DNA from: Pseudogymnoascus destructans
Lineage: Eukaryota > Ascomycota > Leotiomycetes > Thelebolales > Thelebolaceae
NCBI RefSeq assembly: GCF_001641265.1
Contig: NW_020167526.1
Location: 1,178,001-1,242,000 of the forward strand
DNA length: 64,000 nucleotides
Direction of reading: 5' to 3'
Part shown: in pieces, positions 28,237 through 41,061 of the stretch
Layout: the number at the start of each line of letters is the position of its first letter
How positions within the stretch are numbered: the stretch's first letter is position 1
Notes under the pieces: model-generated
What the model saw: the letters and a program-made list of their open reading frames with translations, nothing else
The model's database searches: none
What the model was told of the DNA's origin: nothing
Program-made: the position numbers and the translations under genes

Positions 28237-30722
28237 TCATATACCAATCCCAAGTTTCTTCCCAGCTATGTAAGTAAGTAATTTTATGTCCATCCAAGTC
28301 CCTCCCAAGAGGCTTCCCCACCCCCATCTATAAACAAAAAACCCCTCCCTATATCCCCCCTGCAAATTACTGCCCCCGCCTCTGCCTCTGCTTCCCCAGC
28401 AACTTCTCCACATTAGCCACCCCCTCCCCCCATCCCTCTCAATCCCAATAACCGCCCCAATCAAATCATGATTAATCTGTTCCCCCACCACACTATCCCC
28501 CTTATACCCCTCATGCCTCTTCACGAACTCCCTAATCCACCTCGCCGCCGTCCACAGCGTGCCATCCGCGCGTCGGCGTATCAGATCCAGATACCGCTGT
28601 AACTCGCAGCGCGTCTCAACATCTACATTCACGCTGCCGAGGTAGGATTCTACCAGCGGAATCAACCCCGGGAACTCGGAGCTGCCGTTCACAATCTCAT
28701 CAACGCTCATCTGGGCATACTCGTCCTCCACCGGCCCAGTAGGGGTAGGCGGGCGCGAAACAACAGGTGTAGACGCCCCGCTCCCCGCTGCGTTGTAGGG
28801 CCTTGGTAAGCGCGTAGGGAGCGGATTGCGACGGAACCAGAATTTATCCTCCAGCACTGCATCACGCTTATGCGCCGTCTCCATATTCTCACTAACCTTC
28901 TGAATCGGAATGTAAAAATTGAGATCATAGCTGAGGATCGCGCGGGTGACAAGCACAATAAACACCGCAAACGCCGCGTTCTCAAAATCTGTAATCTGTA
29001 TCTCCATCGGCCTGAACTCGACGCGCCACCCGATATCCACGCCCGCGGGCGGCGGCTTGAAGCGCATGTGCTGCCAGTTGGTAGACTGCAGGTTCTCGAA
29101 GTGGTCCGTCTTGGAGAGGTCGAGGGTGGTGAGGTCCTCGGCGAATATGACGATGGGGTCGCGGATGAAGAGGTGCGCGAAGTGTGTGGCGAGGCGGGAG
29201 TCCATGCCGCCGTCCATGAGCTGCTGTTTGATGTCTGGGTCGATCACGAGGTCGGGGTCGAGGTATTCTTTGCGGAGGCGCGAGTCGTTGGAGATGTAGG
29301 TTGAGTTGGAGGCGTAGCGGGATTTCGGGATGCGCCAGCGGTCGTGCTCGAGGGGCTAGGGGAGGGGTTAGTTGGTGTCATTTTGGGAGGGGAGGAGGGG
29401 AAGGGGGAGGGGGGCGAACCTTCTCGCCGAGTTCTTCGGCTGTTCGGTCGTCTACGGCTCTGCTGATCTGGTTCCACCGCACGTCTGTATCGGCGAGAAA
29501 TCCCTTGTACACCGGCGTAGCAGCCGTCAAGGCGAGCAGAATCGGGGCCAGCGGGCTCAATTGATCGTACATCCTTCGTCCCTCAGTAATATTCTTAGCC
29601 TGGAACGTGATCTGCAGACAGCAGCTGCCCATTCCAAAAGCCATCGCATCCATGTGAATAAAGTTATCCGGCGCGGCGCCGTTACGCACATCGTCGTCCT
29701 CGGGCCAGTTGTGCAGGTCGTAGTTGACGGTGGGGTCCTTCCATGGCCAGGGCGTGTTCACGTCTTTGTAGATTGGGACGTTGACCTGCACCTTGCGGCC
29801 GCGACGGGAGCGGATGTTGGCTGCGAGGGTGGGGAAGCGGATGTGCGGGTTCGCGATCTCGTCGGGCACGAATTGGGATCGGAGTTTTTCGCCGGAGGGA
29901 GGGAAGTAGGGGTCGGTGAATACGCCTGGTGATCCCAAGCGCGGGTAGGTTGTCAGAGTCATGGGGTATTCCTCGGGCTTCATGTGCTCTTTGGCAATCT
30001 TCCGCCTATGTCTATCAGCAAAGGGGCTTAAGCATTGGAAGTGAAAGCATACCGCCACTTCATGTTCTGCTCCACATCAAGGAGATCCTTGAACCCAATC
30101 CCCCATGGCTTTCCTGGTGTCGCCTCGAGCATGAACCTGCCGAATTCGGGGTGGAAAACTGGGAGAGTATCCCCGCTGCAACTTGTCAGAATCGCTCCAG
30201 CACCAGAGGCGAAGAGAGCCCTTACTTCGCGGAAGCCACATCTTGCAGATCTGGCACACACCCGCCCTTCGACTTCAACTCATCATCATGAGCAAGCGAG
30301 TGCAGGATATCGGCCTGTCGCAACGACAAAGTGACCTTGGGGTCATTCTCATCGTAGTTGACGACGATATATTCAACCTTCCCCATTGTAAGCCTTACTC
30401 CCTCAATACCAGATGTGTATAAATGCCCACCTCGTCTCCCCACAGCAGAGCATCCCGCTCTTTGCCCTTCGCCTTGTTCCATATCGCTAGTAATTGCTGC
30501 ACACAAGTCAGCCTCTGCCACTCGCTCATCCACGAATCAAATTTATATGTATACCTTAATCCCCCAGTCGCGAACATGATCCGCATTCTTCTTTGCCTCG
30601 GGCCACTCCAGCGGGGTCCCCAGGGCACTGTAAATTGAAACCAAAAGTCAGCCTTCGCGCCCCCTCGCAACTTCACCCCGCACAAGGTAGCAGAACGCAA
30701 GAAAAACTCACAGAAGGCCCAT
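28237..30722 (-). CDS. GCS1: Glutamate-cysteine ligase catalytic subunit, about 711 aa
   Basis: ATP-dependent enzyme joining glutamate and cysteine, the first and rate-limiting step of glutathione synthesis in the cytosol. Seven exons on the minus strand: 30722-30712, 30627-30555, 30496-30431, 30377-30226, 30181-30053, 30005-29420 and 29355-28237. All introns are GT-AG and the frame closes across every junction; exon 1 is only 11 nt. Recognisable segments are MGLLALGTPLEW, ALLWGDEVEYIVV, VFHPEFGRFMLEATPGKPWGIG, FGMGSCCLQ, and MDSRLATHFAHLFIRDP followed by WRVEFRPMEIQ. Length suits the family. The last ~60 codons look frameshifted: one extra G in the six-base C run at 28426-28431 (plus strand) would restore a family-like end GVANVEKLLGKQ…, followed by a stop. 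Confidence 0.9.
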
Positions 30723-33129
30723 CGCAGCGCAGCCGTCCTAACCCCTCTTCTATTATCGTTCTCGGAGCGCAACTCAGTCTCAGTCTATTCTCTGGCGGCG
30801 GGCGGATAAAATATGTGTCAATGGAGGGGAGGGCTCTTTCCGAAGCACGGCGCCGCCTTGGTGGGGTGGGCCTTGGCAGTAGATATTTCTAGCGGACGCG
30901 CTCCCGAGGCAGCGAGTGTGATGACGGTGTGAGGACGAGGGTTGATTATCAATCCGGGTTATGATTTTGGCAGAGGAGGCCGGTGAGGGATGTGGATGAA
31001 GGGCGGGCGGTACTTTGAGGATTTTCAACATACAAGCTTACCAATCCCGCCATCTGCCACTATTACAATACCCTTCTCTCCTTTTTTCTTTTCTTTTCTT
31101 TTCAGCGTCCAAGCGGCAACCCGCAGTAGAGTAGCGGGATAACGTCATCATCCCTGATGTGCAAAAAGCCAGCCAGCCAGACAAATCAGCGTCGGCCATA
31201 AACCCAACATGAGCCCTGTACTGTAGTCGAGATCGGTGTCTGGCGATGAACCAGAGATGGAGCTAGGCCGCCTAACACCGTGATAAGTGTGGAAGGGGAA
31301 CATTTGTCTCGGAATATATATCTCAGTCACTCACGCACTCACGCACTCGCGATCCTATTACTGAAACCGCCAGGAGCAGTGCGATCCTATGTACTGAACC
31401 CGCCAGGAGCAGTGCGGCTCAGTTATCACATATCATCAGAAGTCACACACGTGCCAATGACTCGCATGTCTCTCCCTCACCTCACCCCCATCCCCATCCC
31501 CATCCCCATACCTCCCCCTCTCCCCCCCTCTCTCCTCCCCCTCTCCTCCCCCTCTCCCCTCCCCCTCTCTCCTCCCCCTCTCTCTCCTCCCCCTCTCCCC
31601 TCCCCCTCTCTCCCCTCCCCCTCTCCCCTCCCCCTCTCTCCCCTCCCCCCCCGCATCCCATCTCATTCCCGCCCCCTTACCTCCCACCATCCCATCCCAT
31701 GCTTGCCCCCCCCCCTCGCGTCCATCCGTCCGCGATTCCCGAAATCGTAATCCCGCCCCCCCCCTCGAGCGACGGAGACGAAAACGAGGAGAGAGACAGG
31801 AAAACGCCACACGGCGAGCTGCTGATGCCCGTCTTGCCCGTCCTAGACTTCCCGGCGCAATGACCCCCCTATCCCGACGACGAGGTTCCTGGCACGCACC
31901 ACCGAAGTTTCACTGCGTTTGGGGGGGGTCTTGATTTGGGATGGGTAAGCGAGTTTGTGTGAGATGCTGGGTAGGCGATCATGGGGGGTGGAGGCTGATG
32001 GGGAAGCGATGTTGCACGTAAATTGTTTGTTGCACGCGGTTTTGTGCTGTTATGTGTGTCTTGTGCAGGTATCGGGGGATTCAGATCGGGGATCACGAAA
32101 CCATCAGGGGGGGCAGTCCCCAGTCCCTCTCCATCTCCCATCCCATGAGCGGAGTCATCACCTTGTGGGGGTGGAGAGGGCGGAGGGGTAGTACGAAGGT
32201 GAGGCTATAAGGTGATGTGATGAGGCCATGGTGGTACGGCGGGTGGGAGGATAAGATTGTGGTGGGGGTTGGTAAGCAGATGGGGGTGTTACACGGGGTT
32301 GGTTGATGGGGGAGCAAACAGGGTAGGAGAGTGGAAGGGACAAGGGAAAGAAGAAAGGGCGGAGGAGGTTTGGAGGGTAGAGGGTAGGCAGAAGGAGGTG
32401 GGGGTGGTGAGTAGGAAGTGAAGGCAGAGACATAGATGCAGATAGACATAGAGCTGAACAGTGTGATATGGTATAATATAATCCGAATGCAACCGATAAT
32501 GGTATAGTATGTTACCCCCCCCCCCTTTTCCCCCTTTCAACCCCCCCCAAAATGACATACAAGAACCCAACCCTTAGAGTAAAGTAAATCCCGCTCAAAA
32601 TAACTCCGATATCTCCATCCCACCCCATCCCATCTATGCCTCCCTTCCCCCCTCCTTCTAATAACCCCCCTCGGATATATGACATAACAGTCGCGCCACA
32701 ACGATACGATATGTGGTGCACGGCGTTATACAGATGCGTACAAACAATGCTGATAATAATAATAGAATAAGTGTCATGTGTGAATCCTGGATCCTGCAAA
32801 CAAAAAATATGGTATCGAGGTATCAGTGTCGGTGGTAGTAATGTTGGTCGGTAGTGTCTAATCCAACCCGTTGGTGTGTCTGGTTGCCGTCAAGGCTGGC
32901 ATCGCTGTGATGCGCTGATGTGTGTGTGGCTGTAGTATGCTCCAAGGCATCTACGCCGTGAGCCGGACCCAGCCCAATTTAAATCGCTCAAGGCGGTCCA
33001 GGCCAATTCTAATCCCCATCGCTCCTTCCGTAAGTCTGAGGAGCTCCGTCTATCGAATCCGTATATTGATTACCCTCCTCCCTGTCCGCATTCCTGGCGC
33101 CTGAGTGTGTGCAAAAGCACTTAAAGCTC
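30723..33129. other. Intergenic region between GCS1 and the GATA gene
   Basis: 2.4 kb with no supported gene. It holds the promoter of GCS1 (adjacent to 30722), a long pyrimidine tract at 31511-31652 with C-rich flanks from about 31470 to 31770, and further C- or G-rich runs near 32510-32560. It also contains the 3' UTR of the GATA gene. Short frames here are of low complexity. Confidence 0.5.
31511..31652 (+). repeat. 142-nt pure pyrimidine tract
   Basis: Every base from 31511 to 31652 is C or T, built from CTCCCC and CTCTCC words. It lies about 0.8 kb upstream of the glutamate-cysteine ligase start and could form triplex-type structures. Confidence 0.85.
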
Positions 33130-34645
33130 TTATGACAACGGCGACGTGCCATCCAGCGATTTCGGACGGAGTGATGTTTCTACCATGCCTTGTGTCTGCT
33201 TCGTCCCGTTCCTCCTTGTCAACTTCGCGTAGTGCAGTCCACACGCATTGCATAGCGTACGCGCGCCATCTGGACCGCGTCGCCACTCGGGCGTCTCGGC
33301 GCGATTACAGCTATGGCAGCGTCCTGGTGGTGCAGCGCGCTGTGCAGTTGTCAGCCATATTCTTCCAAACAGAGATAGGGACAAAACTTACACCTCTCCT
33401 AATCTTCTTCGGATCCGGCCCCGAAAACCCCTGCTCCTTATCAACCCCCCACTGCTCCTCCTCGCTCCCATACTCCGGCCCTGGACCACCATTCTGGTTG
33501 CGCTGGCGATGATCGTCGAGAATGCGCTGCTGCTGCGCCATGTATTGCTTCACATTATGGAAGGCCTCGTCTAGCTTGCGCTGGCATCCGAGCATAGGGT
33601 CGTGGAAGCGCATTACGGGGATGCCTTGGGCGTCGGGGTCGCGCTGGCTGCGGCGCATGGTGTCGAGGATGTCTTCGGAGATTTTGGAGATCTCGGTGCC
33701 GCATTGCTGGAGCTGTGGGGAGTGTTATGGGGGTGGTTTTCTTTTGGGTGGAGAGAGAGAACTTACCTCGCTGAGCGCCATCTCGAAATCGTGGTTGCGG
33801 AGGTTGTGCTGGAGGGTCTTCTGGAACATCATCGATGGCTCAGGCTCCCCATTCTCTAAGTCGCGCTTTATGCCCCTGGGCTCGTCGCGGTTGGGCTGGC
33901 CTTGGCCATTGTAATATGGGAGAGAGCGAGGTTGCGCGGAGTACTCGGGTGTGTATCCCGTCGAATCGGCGGTAGGGTAGCCGTAATATGGATCGTTGTG
34001 TCGTCGCGGGAGGTGGTTCTCTGGGCGCTCCCCAGGGCGCGGGGCTTGCTCGTATCGGGCTTGCTCAGGCTGGCGCGCCGGGAAGGGATTCGTTTGTGAG
34101 GGTAGGGCGGTGCGGAGTGATGGGAGTGATGGGAGAGATTGGTGTCTTTGGGCATCGGGGTTTGGGGCGCTGAAGTGATTGTAGCCGGGGTATGAGGATG
34201 GCGGTTGCAGAGGTGGTGGCGAGGGCCTTTGCGGGTATTGGGAGTGGTTCGGCTGCTGTGTCGAATAGGGTGGTCCTTCGCTGCTATATGACCGCGAAGT
34301 AGGCGTTGGAGATGGGTGGGCGAAGGGATTCGGGTTTGCGAACTGCTGTGATGGTGCTGGGGCTGCGGCTGGAGGTTGCGAGGGGGTTTGTGTGCTTGAT
34401 CTGGAGAAGAGCGCCTCTGATATCGAAGGCAGCGATTGCCGTTGTTGTGGAGCGTATTCGGCAGGGTCGTCGGATGTTCTCCTCGACTCTGCTGCGTTCG
34501 AGATTGGAGGTGATATTAAACCGGAGACGGAGTATGGGCTAGGTTGCGCGGACTGAGGTTGTGAGTATGGAGAGGGTGGAGGGCGGCTTCCTAGGGAATA
34601 CGGTCCGCAGACCTTTGCGGGGTTCATGGTTGCAACAGATGCCAT
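33130..34645 (-). CDS. nsdD: NsdD-type GATA zinc-finger transcription factor, 469 aa
   Basis: Three exons on the minus strand: 34645-33767, 33712-33392 and 33339-33130. Introns are GTAAGT…CAG and the frame is kept. The C-terminal GATA finger is C-x2-C-x18-C-x2-C (CHSCNRAETPEWRRG…RTLCNAC), preceded by RRGRAAPPGR. This x18 type IVb finger at the extreme C-terminus is the hallmark of NsdD, known in Aspergillus as an activator of sexual and repressor of asexual development (SUB-1 in Neurospora). The N-terminus is Pro/Ser/Gln-rich with LPSISEALFS. A helical segment (LQQCGTEISKISEDILDTMRRSQ) precedes the finger. A WC-2-like or other GATA factor is less likely given the N-terminus. Confidence 0.85.
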
Positions 34646-35654
34646 TGTTTGGTTTGTGGGAATATATGATGATATAATAATATATGGTCGCAGTGAAGAT
34701 TAGGCCCGGAATTGTCTTGTTTTATAGATACGCTGCCATGGAGAGTCAGCAAAATGGGAGAGCCTTGCGAGGAGGCGGGCGTACCTGTGAACTTGCTTGT
34801 TACGCTTCCATATCAACGTGCTTTGGCGCTCAAGTAGGTGGTAGTGGAGGGAGATTCTCTGAAGGCGACTGGCGCTTCACTTCAGCCAAGATCGTGGATA
34901 TGGCGCAACCACAAATCCCAGGTGATCCGAGTGGGTGGATGTTGGCTGTGAGGGGCGCAAGGCTGCCTTGATAACGACGAGGTCGATAATCGGAACTCGT
35001 GGGGGATTATTTCGGCCGCGGATCCCTTAATAGAAGAAATGTCCGTTCCAACGAGGCCCTTAGCCGGCAATGATGATTGGAGAGGTTTCGAGGAAGTATG
35101 CCCGAGTTTTGGGGGAAGAGGGGGGGTATATTCTGCACTTGGATGAGATCTGATCTGAAGCCGATCGCCAGATTCGCTCGCTAGGCTTGTCCCAGGTGAC
35201 GGATGGGATGGGGAAGGAGACGATAGGTAATCGGGGGAGTGCAGATGGTATACCTATAGCAAGGAAGCTATAGAGGGCGTTATGTAGTTGACCTGCGGGT
35301 TGGTCTCTGGGTATGAGGTCTGTATGGTCTGGGAGGGTATGGTATGTATGGGTATGTAGGAGTGAAGTGGGTGGGAGTAATTATATGAGGGGATCAGGAA
35401 GGATGATCGATCGATCGATTGATTATTTGATTGGTCTTGAATAGAGTAACACTTGACTTGAACGAATAGGGTATTTGGAGGGGTCCCAGGGTCTTTTTTG
35501 AGAGACGGCCAAGAAGAATGAATGGGGGGGTGGAGGGGGTGGAGGGGGTGGATAGTGTAGTTGGTGAGGCGATGAGAGAGCAAGATGGTTAGAGGGAGTT
35601 GAATTGAAGTCACTTTTGTATAATATAAAAGTACACATAGTGTTAGTGAAGTGT

Positions 35655-35760
35655 AGGTAGTATAGTGGAGTTAGTGGAGTTAGCAGAGTTAGCAGAGTTA
35701 GCAGAGTTAGCAGAGTTAGCAGAGTTAGTATAGTTAGTATAGTTAGTAGAGTCGTAGACT
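35655..35760. repeat. GTTAGCAGA 9-bp minisatellite
   Basis: About ten copies of GTTAGCAGA/GTTAGTATA/GTTAGTGGA units in tandem. Confidence 0.8.
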
Positions 35761-36057
35761 TAGCATAATCTTAGTTATAGTTAGTAGAGTACCTGGTAGT
35801 CGTCTATTTAATGCAGTCTACGCTACCTAGTATAACTTCAAAAAGCGGATATGTTTACGAGTAGCAGTATAGTGGCTGTTATACTGTGGTATGTAGTATA
35901 GTACCTGCTATAGTGCCCCCTAAGTCCGTGCTATAGGTAGTATAGATTTACTTGGGATTTCTGGGGCAGGAGAGAGACGAATAGAAGAGTAGTACCTCCT
36001 AGTAAAATAAACGCGGTAGCTGTAACTTTAGGTGTAGAGAGAGTAGACTGGCAGAGT

Positions 36058-36135
36058 AGAACACTACCCTACACTACACTGCCCTACACTACACTGCCCT
36101 ACACTGCCCTACACTACCCTACCCTACACTACAAC
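36058..36135. repeat. CTACACTGCC/CTACACTACC minisatellite
   Basis: Tandem 5-bp-based units (CCCTACACTAC, ACTGCCCTACA) over about 75 bp. Confidence 0.7.
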
Positions 36136-36346
36136 ATGTACGGAGGTCAAGGCCGTTGGTCAACCCACTGGTAAGACCGCTGGTACATACATTGCCAGGG
36201 CTGGGGATAAAGACAAAAACTACACAATCTTGGGGGGTGTTTCTCATGGTTCATGGTCTCTGGCTGTCTCTGGTGTCTCTGGTGCCGCCCCATCGTTCCC
36301 ACCCCATCCCATGGGGGGTGATAATGGTCCGCCTGCCCATTACCCC

Positions 36347-36432
36347 TATCACCCCCTAACACTGCCCATCACCCCCTAACACTGCCCATCACCGCCCATC
36401 ACCGCCCATCACCGCCCATCACCGCCCATCAC
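36347..36432. repeat. CCCATCACCG 10-bp minisatellite
   Basis: Two longer units (CATCACCCCCTAACACTGCC) are followed by five copies of CCCATCACCG. Confidence 0.8.
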
Positions 36433-39165
36433 AGACCTCACTATGCACAATACTTCCTTGCTTCTCCCATCCCGAGCTGACGATCCAGTGTCACCCTGCC
36501 ATACATACGTATGCCTACGCGACAGGATCATCATCCCCGCGCTAGAGAGGCTGGAATATGCTTCTGCCTGCCTATCAAACAGAATCTCCGCCGCTGTTTC
36601 CGATCTTGGAACTTCTCACCATGATGCTCACTGGAATCCAAACTAAAAAAGGTTACTCCACTGACTCCACTGACTCCACTATCTATGCACATGCACACTC
36701 TATGCACTCTATATACGAACCGTGTATCCTCACTAACTACATCCCATCCCATCTAGGCTACTATGCTCACGGCTCTTCAGAAGAAAACAAGATGCATCCA
36801 ACTGGAGGAAGTCTTACAGTAGCTCCATCTTCTCTCATCTCGCGACCTCTCCTCTGGTAGGGGTGGCGTCCATTGTTCCCGATCCTCCCAATCTCTTTTG
36901 TGGCTACTTAGCTTGGGCTACCCAACCGAGGTGGCGGACGCATGATGGGATCCCTCTAGCCGCTGCCTCCCGAGAGTTCTGATCGGCGGGAGAGTCGCTC
37001 GTGGCCGCCAAGCGATGGCCGTCCCTGATGGTGGGGTGCTAGGGTTGGGGTGGAGAAGAACGGAACAAGGGCGGGCCATGGTCCATGGGGCATGTGGCAT
37101 GGGCATCATCCTCCCCCTCCCCAACGCCACCACCAACAGTGCCATGCATTCAGACGATTTGTGAGGATGAGGTGAGATAGGTTGGAGTGACAAGAGACAG
37201 ACGGAAGCGCCCCTTCCTGCAAGGTTCATCCGCATGGGCCATCAAACATTGTCGTGACCTCGGAAACCAACTTGGGGATTGGTGATCGGGGCTGTCAAAT
37301 CTTCTCGGAGCTTGTGGCATGTACTCCGTGGAACAAGCGTACGCGTGCTCCTCTACCACAGATCGGAGAGGAGGATCTCAGTGCTCTCCCGACAGATTGA
37401 CAAGGGGTCATCCAGATGCTGAACCCTTTGTTGTCATCAAATCCTTGCAGCTGGCAAACCACCGGGCCCAAACGCATCGGCCACTCTTAAAATGCCAAAT
37501 GAGGGTACCGCGTGTGTGAATCAATCATCGCATACACTGCATGCCAATTTGTCGTTGCCCATGGGCAAAAGAGGGCCAAAGAGACATCGCAGAACTGACA
37601 AACGACAGAGCGATTCATACCGAAGGTACGTATAGATCACGGCTTCCTCGTTTGAGACAGAAGCAAACAAATCGCCGTTGTACAGACGGCCTCACATGGC
37701 AGCAGCGGTTAAACTCGAGTCAGATTGGTCTCATTTAGAAGATTCAGCAGTCGTGCTGGGAATCGGCCGCGGAAGGATTCCATCAATCTCATGGCGCGCA
37801 TGAATCCATGACCTCTTCAAGATGCCTCCTCATCATCCTATCAATGCGAGTCGAAGGCGGTCCGCCTGACTGCCTCGCTTCCATCGTCTTGGCAAAAACG
37901 TGTCGGGATGTGTTCCTATGAACGAATATCTTCCGTTCTCAGCCTAACCAGTCATACAGCCACATTATTATGCACGCCGCATGTACAAATTCAATAGAAA
38001 CACGATTCAGAGCCAGCTCTTCGTTGGCAACGGGATGCGGTAAGGATACGAGAGCAAGATGGTGGGCTGCCCCCATGTATCGCTCGTCACCATTCGCTCC
38101 GATGGACCGTTTTAGGTGATTACACACCAACTCCGCCTCTTAGTGCGTGCGAGCAGGGATACTGGTTGAAAGCTCTAGCCGAGCATTTCGTGGCCTGTAG
38201 AAGCTGCGATAGTCTAGAATGCATACAAAGGTACAGTACGGTCAGTGGAGGTGATTGTGGCCCTAGTCGATGAGATGCCCACCGCCGTTAGCCGATCGGC
38301 AAGGAAGAGCGGAGTTCCAAGGTCGAGGAGTCGACAAACGCGAGGGTGACCGCGTGTCTGACCTGACAGGTCTCTTTACCAACAATTCTGACAGTCAAGC
38401 ACAGCCAGCCACTTTACCGCATCAATGACAATGGGAGAGGCGCCTGCAAACATCCCCCTATCCTTTGCGACAAAAGCCGCCATTCCTCAATTTGGATCCC
38501 GACGGCCCGGAGCCACCTGCCATGCGACGGCCACGCGCAGAGATACGGTAACTTACGATCAGAACTCGCGCCCATCTGTCCCCAACATTGGAATAAGTCT
38601 ACCAGACTTCTATATCTCCGCCAATAGCATGTTATCCGTATATATACGCCACAAATGGTGCACCAAAGAGCGGGCCAAATTGCAGCACAAGACGGGGCTC
38701 TTCGGTTTGAACAAAGAGCGGAGAGAGACGCGCTCCAAAGTACAGTGAGCTACTTGAGATCATCAATCTTGTTTGCAAGGGGCGAAGTGGGACTGTTCGC
38801 TAGACCCATCGTGGATTTTATGTTGGTGGTACACTAGGCCTGGTTGGGCATTAATGTACCCTCCGCTTCCCACTCACAACTCTCGAACTTCTCATCACCT
38901 TTCGGCGCTCTTACGTCGGCGTTCCTGCGGCGACGCCGAGGTTGGGATTATTACAGCTATTTTCACCGACGAAAGCGAGAGACACGGCAGAGCATCCTTA
39001 CCTTCATCGCCCAGAGAGGCTCTATCTCAGAGACATTGTGTTTCTAATTTTTCTCGGCCACAGCGGAAGCGACCAAGAGGGCCAGGTAACAATGCACAAA
39101 AACACAACACATACATACACGCCGTGCATCAAGTGCACAATGCCTTCTGTACAATCCCACGCAGC

Positions 39166-39208
39166 TTGCAGTTGCAGTTGCAGTTGCAGTTGCAGTTGCA
39201 GTTGCAGT
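39166..39208. repeat. GCAGTT hexanucleotide microsatellite
   Basis: Seven consecutive copies of TTGCAG. Confidence 0.85.
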
Positions 39209-39871
39209 ACAACCTTTTGAGTACTAACTCTGCCTGGCCAATGGAGGACCCCCAGAAAACCCGACTGGCCAAATTAACTCCGCCCCTCACATCCTCCCCC
39301 AGTGCTATGGCTAACTATGGCGAAAGTGGGCTTGAAACCCGCCCACCAGTCGGCTCCGACGTGATAGCGCATCGGCGATCGGGCAGCAGGGCGAGTTGAG
39401 CTGATTGCGATTCGCTCAGTGCATGCGGTCCTGAGTACTCAGGGTTCATGGTCAGCGACAAGCGTGGAGCTGCAATTTGCGCTCCTCCCTATCTGATACT
39501 GTACGCTACTACACTGCACTATGCTGCTCTGTGCCACTGCTGACCGCGAGCACTGTTTACCGAAGTATGGTCCCGGCCTGCATACCCTGTACATACCATG
39601 TACATGTCCTTGTGCTAACGTCAGTGGGATTGCTCCTCGCTTACTCTAGTATACAGCATGCGTGGCAAGCCAATCCAATCATCAAACGGACCGAAGCTCT
39701 GGTGTTGGAACACTGTGGGGGGAGGGGCCTGATTGCGACAATCTCATCTCATCTCATCTCAATCTCAATCACGATCATCGGAGCAGCCAAATACGAGACT
39801 ATCGTCCTCGCTAGTCTCCACACATCACTTTCATAACCAAAGATAACTCTTGTCACCTGGCTGCCACAGTT

Positions 39872-41061
39872 CGGTAGATGATGATGATGATGATGATATT
39901 TATTTACGTCTAGCGGCAGAATGCGGGTGTAACCCGCGGCCCTAAGACCTCTCGAAGGGTATGGGGACGTGCTAAGCTATGGGTTTTTATACAGAGTATG
40001 ACCTTAGAGAGCAGTTCTTGCGTGTTTGCGTGGCTGTAAGGCCCGTTAACTAAGCGCCTTCCCTGCTAATTAGGATGGTGTTAGGTTTGCTAGTAGAGGG
40101 CGGTGCCTCGGAGGTTCTCCCGAAAGGGGGTGTAGGCGGGACTGGTTGGTGCGAGTCTAGTGTGTAGTGTGCCCTACGGCCTTGCTACGGAGTTGCAGCT
40201 CTATAGCTTGGTAGTAGGTGGTAACATAGTAGGAAAATTAGGAATAGGTGTCTTTGAACAAAGTGTAGTGTCGTTAAAGGGAGTGTAGGGGTGTTTAACC
40301 TAGACCCCGACTGCTAGTTTGCGAAAATATAGAGTAGATATCCTCTAGGACTATGTCCTGTTAACCTAGAGCCCCTATAGGGCTAGCAGAAGCTATGGCT
40401 TTCTTAGGCTATATAGGGGTAAGTTGTACTAGGCTAGCCTACGGGTGTAGATTTTTGTATAGAACTCTATGACCTAGTTTAGCCATTAGGCATAAGAGAT
40501 ATTTAAGGCCTATAGCATTGTTGTCTAGTAGTGCTGCTAGTCGCTAGGGCTAGCAGCGAAATGTAGATGTTATAGTAGTCTTCCTATGTACATGATGTAG
40601 TAGTTAGGCGTCCTTATAAGCGAATTTTGTATAGTACTAAGAGAAGTTGCTATAGGCAGAGCATATTGCAAGGAGCTATAGAGTGTGGCCCTAGGGAGGT
40701 CAAGCTCTAGTGGTGATTTCACGTAGTAGCTAAGGTTCCATTTCTTGTACTAGGTAGAGAGCTTAGTGCTATGCTAGGTCTACTAGGACTGCTATGCTTC
40801 TGTCTAGAGTTCCCTAAAGACTATACAGATTCTGCTAACAGTAGGTTGTAAGGCACGAGTTGAGGTATCTAGTGCTAGTGCTATAGCCCTAAGGTCAGCT
40901 AGCTTGTCTACTGCTTCATTGCCCTTAATGCTAGTATGTCTAGGAGACTAGCGGATTCCATTGCTTCCTAGTAGGCTAGGAATGCCCATTAGGATAAGTA
41001 GGAGGCATCGCCCTATAATTCATAGCTAGAGGCGCTGTTGTCTAATACCTAGTAGGAGGCA
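39872..41061 (-). pseudogene. LINE relic, 3' part (RNase H and tail), Tad1-like
   Basis: On the minus strand a degenerate frame near 40900-40966 reads …HTSIKGNEAVDKLADL, the end of the RNase H domain carried by Tad1-clade LINEs. The minus-strand 3' end is CCGCTAGACGTAAATAAATA followed by (ATC)n at 39876-39898, a simple-repeat tail expected for such elements. The sequence is very rich in TA and TAG, suggesting C-to-T decay. It is cut at 41061 by a Gypsy-1-family LTR; matching 5' LINE sequence appears beyond the nested block at 48303-48930. Confidence 0.65.

Larger units (their letters stand above)
34646..39870. other. Gene-poor host region with minisatellites
   Basis: 5.2 kb. The first ~0.5 kb should be the nsdD promoter. 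Short frames occur on both strands (for example 38773-39399), but none has recognisable domains, clean splice structure or unusual length. I see nothing else apart from the minisatellites listed separately and a few short AT-rich patches. Confidence 0.4.

Noticed and set aside
31280..31750. Pro/Ser-rich frame of 156 codons
   Set aside because: Simply a translation of the pyrimidine tract.
38773..39399. Open frame of 208 codons
   Set aside because: Includes a GCAGTT microsatellite coding Leu/Gln repeats and no known domain.
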